A stretch of 15,158 nt of DNA from Saprospiraceae bacterium (lineage in GTDB: Bacteria > Bacteroidota > Bacteroidia > Chitinophagales > Saprospiraceae): positions 1 through 15,158 of the forward strand of contig JADKGD010000044.1 in the NCBI GenBank assembly GCA_016717145.1, written 5' to 3'. Position numbers and translations under genes: made by a program. The notes beneath the pieces were generated by a model, which had not been told where the DNA came from, did not search any database, and saw nothing but the letters and a program-made list of their open reading frames with translations. Numbering within the stretch: position 1 is the first letter of the stretch; each line of letters opens with the position of its first letter. Positions 9,704 through 15,158 of this stretch are shown here, one piece after another.

Positions 9704-11204
9704 CTATTCTTTAATAATCTTAATTACTTTTTGGATTTTTTTCGTTTGTTAATTGTACAAAATAAATACCTGATTTTAAATCTTCTACATCCACAGTACT
9801 GCCGTCTGTTAATATATTTAATGTCTCTCTTTTTACAAGCTGACCAGCACTATTGGTAATATTTAATTTGACATTACTATATGATCCATCCGAAGCAAAA
9901 GTAATCAAATTATAGACAGGATTCGGAAATACTCCAAGGTTAATATTTTCTGTTATTTTACTTTTGGAATTAGGTCTATGAGCTAAACCTGACTGGCAAT
10001 CAGTAGCGAGAGCAATGTTTCCATTATTTTGGGTGCAAAATGTACATGTTGTAGCTGTATTTGTATATATACCTTGCTCAAAATCAAAATATATAATTGC
10101 TTGATGATTAATACAAATAGGAGCAAGCACATTTTTTGAACAAACTTTAAATCTTACCCAACTTTCTGCTTCATCATAAGTAGCTAAGGGAGAAGATTGG
10201 TTGATACCAGGCAAGTAAATATTATTAAATGTGATGGCTAAATTATTTCCGGTTATTGTCTTCGTATATGGGTATTCAGCGTCTAATATCTCAACGGTGG
10301 ATGGATCAAGATTTGCATCAAGTTTTACCGCCACCTGAACATTTTGGGCTGGTGTGGTTCCCTCATTAAAAAACTTCACTTTATAAATTATTTCATTAGG
10401 GTTTCCCGTTGCTCTAGGTGGATTTGTATAATCATATGGTGAAGTATAAAAACAGTCTCTGTCTGCTGTAATACTATTCGGATCATAAGGATTGAAGCAA
10501 CGGTATAATTGAATTTATTTATTTCACTACAAAATTTTGCTCCTACATTAATATCAGAATTTACAGGACCAAGGGCTTTAAAGGTATATAAATTACTCCA
10601 GTTTCTCCTGGAAGAAGTGAATTATATTCCCACGTAATTTCTCTATTATACAACCGATCATTAAAAGTGGTATTTGATTTATAAGTAAACCAGGAATTAC
10701 TATTGTCAATAATAGCACCCTCCATGACAACTTGATTAGTATTATAATAAAATTTCACATTTATACATCCGCTTCTATCATTTTGAGGTCTGAAAACCTT
10801 CAATAGATAATAATTGGCTGCTACATTACTTGGATTCCAACTGATTGCTACATGCGGATCTGTTGGAAAATTATATACAAGGTCAACTTTTATTCCTGAA
10901 AAACTTCCTGAATTACCAGTAAAAGATGGTGGCTGACCACCATAGGAATTTAACACAAATGATTTCGCGGTATAGCCAGCAGCTCCAATGGTATTATATT
11001 GACGAACAGGAGATTTTTGAGTGCTGAAAAAACCATCACCCAAAAGATAGAAAAAATTGGCACCACTTGGGGCACCGTTAGTAGTAAGTTCCATTACGCC
11101 ATCACCACCCGGAACAGGACTGAAAGTGACTTGGCAATTAGCCATATGTGCTCCCAAAAATAGAAGGAATAAACTTCCAAGAATTAAATTTTTAAATTTC
11201 GCAT
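9704..11204 (-). CDS. Surface protein with Bacteroidota repeat-like beta domain and T9SS type A sorting tail
   Basis: The likely start is ATG at 11204. With one A restored in a run near 11190 it gives a clean signal peptide (MRNLKNLILGSLFLLFLG, then AHMANCQ). An upstream ATG at 11277 is in the uncorrected frame but would add an unlikely leader and sit on the shared regulatory motif. The N-terminal half contains a GDGFFSTQKSP stretch as in PKD-like beta domains. The second half contains VKFFNEGTTPAQNVQV and ESWVRFKVC, typical of a conserved domain in secreted Bacteroidota proteins (I believe DUF7619). The tail GVFPNPVYNLITF ... LKSGIYFVQLTNEK is a T9SS type A signal. Frame changes occur near 10575, 10500 and 9737; correcting the last extends the end to IQKVIKIIKE and TAG at 9704-9706. 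About 500 residues. Probably a structural, adhesive or sensor protein; no catalytic motif seen. Confidence 0.75.
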
Positions 11205-11238
11205 CTTTAAAAAGTTTGAATATGTACTTAAAGATTGT

Positions 11239-11273
11239 CAAAGATACAATACAAATTTTACATAACGTGACAT
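11239..11273 (-). promoter_or_regulatory. Promoter and operator candidate for the T9SS/CHAT operon
   Basis: On the minus strand TATCTTTG (11246-11239) matches the Bacteroidota TAnnTTTG element 34 bp upstream of the ATG at 11204. The usual TTTG -33 box is absent; in its place sits ATGTCACGTTATGT (11273-11260), which also occurs on the other arm. This suggests an alternative sigma factor or an activator. Confidence 0.45.
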
Positions 11274-11511
11274 CCAAAATGAAAAAAAATTATTATGACA
11301 CTTTTGACGCATACTTTATACTATTGTATTTGACCTGTGGTAGCTTTTTTAAATTTTTTATGATTTGACCTTTATAAACACATAGCATTTATTTATAATA
11401 TTTAAAATATTGATATTATATAAAATGTATTAAATGACAAGCGTTAAATGTATGATCGTAGTCAGGTTGAAATGTTATTATTAAATAAGTTCTAAAATAA
11501 ATTTTATTTTT

Positions 11512-11528
11512 ATGTCACGTTTTGTCAC
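11512..11528 (+). promoter_or_regulatory. Operator or promoter candidate for the sigma-factor operon
   Basis: ATGTCACGTTTTGTCAC contains GTCAC twice, 10 bp apart, and matches the minus-strand element at 11273-11260 in 13 of 14 positions. TATCTTTTT follows within 5 bp. It lies about 120 bp upstream of the ATG at 11650. Confidence 0.4.
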
Positions 11529-11649
11529 TTTTATCTTTTTACTAGCGAAATAAGATAAAAATTGTTTCAAATGCTTTATTCCGGTTCCTCTAACATGTAT
11601 GTAAAATGCTTATACAATATTTTAGCACTGAGACAAATAATATGTAAAC

Positions 11650-12257
11650 ATGCAAAACGGACAATTTTCAAAAGGAAAGATTCAGAAAGAATCAGGGACA
11701 GAATTTCCTGAAGCACCAGCACAAAATTTTGGCCTAAAAAAAGACGAGTTTGTCGCAATGACAACTTCTTTAAAATTGGGTGATGAACATCTCTTTGAAA
11801 GGGTCGTTTGTCACATTTTATGACTGTATTGCTTATCTGGTCACCAATTTTAAATGATCGTGAGACTGCATATGATATTACCATGGATACACTTATTACA
11901 TTCAGGTCTAAATTGATCCATGACAAAATCTTGCTAGCGTAAACTCAGGTATTTATTTACTAAAATGGCCTCACAACTATATTTAAAGATAAATTTGACA
12001 GAATCAAAACTTAAAAACATATTGATGGACGTAGGAGTCGAGGAAGAATATCATGAACAAAGATTTAATAGTCTCGAAGCTGCCTGGGCCACTTTAGAAA
12101 CTAAAGAAAAAAACTTTTGCAATGTTATTATTATGATGATATTGCACTAAAAGATATAGCATATCAAACAAATACAAATGAAGCAACTTTACGAAAGAAA
12201 AAACAAAGAGCTATAGAAAAACTCCGTAAATTATTTTTTAATGTGTATAATTTTTAA
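11650..12257 (+). CDS. ECF-type sigma-70 family RNA polymerase sigma factor
   Basis: About 198 residues after joining frames. The N-terminal part from ATG 11650 (or the in-frame ATG at 11758) leads into region 2 (FVTFYDCIAYLVTNF, then DRETAYDITMDTLITFRSKL). A middle part follows (LRYLFTKMASQLYLKIN, VEEEYHEQRF). Region 4 ends the protein: TLETKEKNLLQCYYYDDIAL, then the helix-turn-helix DIAYQTNTNEATLRKKKQRA and IEKLRKLFF. Order and length fit an extracytoplasmic-function sigma factor that directs RNA polymerase to a small set of promoters. Frame changes are needed near 11803, 11850, 11937 and 12117. The stop is 3 bp before the next start, so the two genes are co-transcribed and probably coupled. 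The promoter targets are unknown; the twin 14-bp motif is one candidate. Confidence 0.75.
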
Positions 12258-12260
12258 AAA

Positions 12261-12920
12261 ATGAATAATTCAAACAACGAAACCTCAAATCCAACCGATA
12301 GCAACATTGTCACATATCTGGTAGAAAAGGATCTGAAAGATAAATATAAAAAATACTGAAAAACGAATACAATTTAGAACGTGTAATTCAAAATCCACCA
12401 GACTCAAATATCTGGTATTTATGAAGTATGCTGCTGTTTTTATATTTGTAACGGGAGCCATCCTGGTATATAACAACTATAATACAAATACTGTAGAGCG
12501 CTTTGCCCTCGCTAAAATAAAAGAGTCAACTGTATTGGGCGACCAAACGGTGATGCGCAAAGACAATACAATTAGTGAATTATTAAGGATAGACGCTAAT
12601 TATGCATTTGTTAATAACAATTTTGCCAAGCAACAGAATGTTTTGAAAAATTGGCAATCACCTCCGAATTGACAGATATAGATAATTTTTATCTTGGTGT
12701 ATCTTATCTCAAAATGGAAAAACCACAACCTAAAAAAAAGCCAGAAACACTGAAAAAACTAAACTCAGGCAATGCTTTTAAAGAAGAAGTAATGTGGTTT
12801 TTGGGCCTTGCCTATACGGTAGAACAATAACATTCCTGAAGCCAGAAAACCTTACACGAGATAGTAGAAAAAAGACTTTTCAATATAAAAATGCCAGCTT
12901 TGTTGGAAAAACTTAAGTAA
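12261..12920 (+). CDS. Single-pass membrane protein with TPR-like C-terminal part, possible anti-sigma or sensor partner
   Basis: About 220 residues after joining frames. A polar N-terminal segment of about 55 residues (start MNNSNNETSNPTDSN) precedes one transmembrane helix (MKYAAVFIFVTGAILVY, from 12421). The C-terminal part has TPR-like helical pairs: ISELLRIDANYAFVNNNFA, ATECFEKLA, IDNFYLGVSYLKMEKPQ, EEVMWFLGLAYTVEQ, NIPEARK and LHEIVEK, ending ALLEKLK and TAA at 12918-12920. With positive and polar residues at the N-terminus, the likely topology puts the TPR part in the periplasm. Directly following a sigma gene and membrane-anchored, it occupies the position of an anti-sigma factor, but it lacks any anti-sigma domain I recognise. 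Frame changes lie near 12350, 12418, 12630, 12832 and 12850. Confidence 0.6.
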
Positions 12921-13001
12921 TTAACTAAATATTAAATTGAACCATCTGACCAAAATTTACAACCTTTAAGTTTATTATACGTATATTTCATTTCTCACAT
13001 T

Positions 13002-13225
13002 TCAACATAATGTTGCTCTAAGGAAAGCACCGTGAATAGTAGCATTGGGGCAATCAACAACAAATCCATTATTATAAAGCTTGGCTTTTTTTCTAAAATG
13101 AATTTTCTGAATAGAGTTCAGGTTAAAAATGTCCCATCCGCTATTAGACAAAATCTCCATGGAATATTTTTCAGGTATCAAAGATTTGCCATAAAAGCTT
13201 TTAATATTTGTGTATTAAGATTCAT
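13002..13225 (-). CDS. Possible small protein of unknown function
   Basis: From ATG 13225 the frame reads MNLNTQILKAF; restoring one T in a run near 13192 it continues YGKSLIPEKYSMEIL ... GWDIFNLNSIQKIHF ... YNNGFVVDCPNATIHGAF and stops at 13002-13004, about 74 residues. The composition is protein-like and the needed edit is the same kind seen in neighbouring genes. I recognise no family, signal peptide or membrane helix. The plus-strand frame over the same stretch (13032-13241) is unbroken but has a GTG start and an unremarkable composition; I prefer the minus reading weakly. Confidence 0.35.
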
Positions 13226-13415
13226 TTTTAATTATTTTTGATGGTGTTCAAAAATTAAAATACAGAACCTATTTAGATTGTTGTCTAAATATTTAACTTT
13301 TTATACATAACAAAATTATTAGCCTATTATATTAACCAAAAGTTAATAAATAAATTCTTTTAATAATCCCCAATACTGAGTGCTAATCTTTAAGGACCTT
13401 TTCGGTTTAAGATAT

Positions 13416-15158
13416 TTATTCAAAACTCAAGTGTCTTTTTGCTCGTATGATCTCATTTTCTTTTTACAAAACCATGACCTTCGCCAGGGTAAAGAATATA
13501 TTCTACATTCCGTTTTTCTTTACGCCTGCGACAATTTCATCGCTTTCAGCCTGTAGGACACGAACATCATTGGCTCCCTGGAAAACAAGTAGTGGCTTAT
13601 TGATCTTTTGGTAATTAAATAACGGTGAGATGCTTTTAAGTCTAATGCTGTCTGCCGTATATGGGTCACCCATCTCATCATAAAGTGCTTTCTGAACGAT
13701 TCCCAGTATGGAGGTATACTTTAAGTGTTCGCATCCAGTTGGCCACACCAAAAAGATTGACACCGACTTTAAATTCTTCAGGATGAAAAGCAAGCGCACC
13801 GAGCACCATACATCCGCCATAGCTGCCACCGTAAATGCCAATGGCAGAAGTGTCAATATATTCTTGTTGCTGCAACCATTTTTTACCCCAGATACAATCT
13901 TTAAGATCACCATTAGAATGGTCTTTATTGTCCATTTTATAGAATGACTTACGATATCGCTTGCTACCGCGATTGTTTACAGCAAGCACGGCATATCCAT
14001 GGTTGACCAGATATTGTATATCATTGCTGAAACCTACACGACTTTGGCCACCTGGTCCGCCATGCACCCATATCAGAGCTCCGGCCTTGTTGTTTTTGTC
14101 TGCCTGTTGAGGTTTATAATAGATAGCTGGTATTTCAGTACCATCAAATGAAGTAAACCGCACCACTTCTGCTTTTACCAGATCTTTTTCATCTATTTCA
14201 GCATTTAATGTATTGGTAAGTTTTTTTAGTGATTTTGAATCTACATTATAAAGATATGTTGCGTGGACCAGTGCTTTCAATTGATGCTTAGCAGCATGTT
14301 TTCAGTGGGAGATATCGTAACGCCAAGTACATCGCCATCTTTCTATAGTGGAAACCACCGGTTTTCCAATAGCATGATCAAAAAGCAGGATCTTTGCCAT
14401 CATTATTGATAAACAGGTGCGGTATTTTTCATTCTCGCTGAGACTCATGCCTGCTACATCCCATTTATCTTCAAAGATCTTCTCTGTTTACCACTGTTAT
14501 TATGTAGTTTTACCAAATAAACTAAATTCACTACCGTCGTTGGTTGTAAAATACATGATACTGTCATTTTTTTTCAAAGGCACTACTGACCAAGATGCTT
14601 CATTTTACTACGGATTTTTTTTAGAATTTTATTTGTTCTGTCGTAAATATATAATTCATTTTTATCGGTAGTGAGACTTCTTTGTCATGAGAAGAAAACG
14701 TTCTGGTATGACCGATCAATGACACATCATAACTGGAGTCATTCTGATATATCGCGTTGGATTCCAGGTTGCTACATCCATTTCTCCAGAGGTCAAAATA
14801 TTTTACATTTCTTTTGTTGCTGCTGATGTAACATTGCTTTTTTTTATCGTCACTCCAACCGAGAAACGATTGGCACCATTGGGCACAGCGATACGTCCCT
14901 AACTATGGTATCATTTTACCGGCCAGATACAAATGACTGTTTTCGTCGCCACCATTGTCTGAAGAATACATATAAAATTGGTTCCCGGATATACCTTACA
15001 GCAAAACAAGCATCTTTATTTGACTTTTGTCAACATAGTAACAGATGTATCTGCAATATTTAATTCACCTAGATTATAGATGTCCATTATATTAGTGCCA
15101 ATAAGTATTTTACTTTCGTCTTCGTTAAATCTGAACCGTAAATATCCTCATTGTCGTA
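13416..15158 (-). CDS. Prolyl-oligopeptidase family serine peptidase (S9), 5' end outside the window
   Basis: The C-terminal alpha/beta hydrolase catalytic domain is clear. It has WVHGGPGGQSRVGFSNDIQY (oxyanion region), AVNNRGSKRYRKSF, the nucleophile motif GIYGGSYGGCM (Ser codon 13822-13824), FQGANDVRV (Asp codon 13566-13568) and YPGEGHGF (His codon 13474-13476), ending SFE and TAA at 13416-13418. Upstream is the beta-propeller part, with WDVAGMSLSENEKYRT, FINNDGKDPAF and KDGDVLGVTISPTENMLLSIN, as in S9 peptidases that cleave short peptides. At least six frame changes occur; one near 13460 is a lost A. The N-terminus, and any signal peptide, lies right of the window. The neighbouring genes give no clue to its substrate. 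Confidence 0.8.

Larger units (their letters stand above)
11205..11649. other. Divergent regulatory region between T9SS/CHAT and sigma/TPR arms
   Basis: Strongly AT-rich and without a coding signal. It holds the promoter-like box at 11239-11246 (minus), the twin copies of ATGTCACGTTwTGT (11260-11273 minus, 11512-11525 plus), and a degenerate relative, ATGACACTTTTGACGC, at 11293-11308. Both arms must be started from here. Confidence 0.6.

Noticed and set aside
11576..11926. Minus-strand ORF of 116 codons
   Set aside because: It is the complement of the reconstructed sigma factor, whose region 2 motifs are clear on the plus strand.
6819..12920. Type III-E CRISPR (craspase) locus
   Set aside because: TPR-CHAT and an RpoE-like sigma factor are present, but there is no gRAMP/Cas7-11-like gene, no Cas1/Cas2 and no repeat-spacer array in the window; the CHAT protein is also exported.
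13032..13241. Plus-strand ORF of 69 codons
   Set aside because: GTG start, hydrophobic-basic composition typical of AT-rich noise, and overlaps a more protein-like minus-strand reading; kept only as an alternative.
14417..14671. Plus-strand ORF of 84 codons
   Set aside because: Shadow of the S9 beta-propeller region, which reads WDVAGMSLSENEKYRT on the minus strand.
1..15158. Programmed frameshifting or recoding as the reason for the many frame changes
   Set aside because: The shifts go in both directions, occur at unrelated sites in unrelated genes and lack a common slippery heptamer with downstream structure.

Overview
The window looks like chromosomal DNA of an AT-rich member of the Bacteroidota, probably close to Saprospiraceae or a similar gliding or marine group. 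Three kinds of evidence support this: type IX secretion (T9SS) type A C-terminal sorting tails on two large secreted proteins, lipoproteins with LxxSC lipoboxes, and sites resembling the Bacteroidota promoter element TAnnTTTG. No rRNA, tRNA, CRISPR array, integrase or transposase was found. By eye the two ends (about 1-1530 and 13416-15158) are richer in G and C than the middle.

The most important reading rule concerns reading frames. Almost every gene is broken by single-base insertions or deletions, very often in runs of A or T, yet the next frame continues the same protein with its conserved motifs. I therefore describe each gene as one reconstructed locus. Because every locus is affected in the same way, raw-read or assembly error is the likeliest cause, and mass pseudogenisation is less likely.

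Layout. 1-1530 (minus): a lipoprotein alpha/beta hydrolase or esterase, 3' end outside the window. 1754-2989 (minus): an endonuclease/exonuclease/phosphatase-fold lipoprotein resembling neutral sphingomyelinase, followed by a good terminator (1612-1648) and preceded by a 12-bp tandem repeat. 3081-5923 (minus): a large secreted alpha/beta hydrolase with a T9SS tail. 5924-6818: about 900 bp without a recognisable gene, but with two hairpin terminators, two TGTCAC-type palindromes and a possible plus-strand small RNA.

6819-12920 is a divergent module. On the minus strand a T9SS-sorted surface protein (9704-11204) is followed 22 bp later by an exported TPR-CHAT caspase-like peptidase (6819-9681). 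On the plus strand an ECF-type sigma factor (11650-12257) is followed 3 bp later by a single-pass membrane protein with a TPR-like C-terminal part (12261-12920). Both arms carry an almost identical 14-bp motif in their shared upstream region. I infer, and do not show, an envelope-signalling system in which the CHAT peptidase or the surface protein controls the sigma factor through the membrane TPR protein.

13002-13225 (minus) is a possible small protein of unknown function. 13416-15158 (minus) is a prolyl-oligopeptidase-family (S9) peptidase, catalytic domain complete, beta-propeller running off the right edge.
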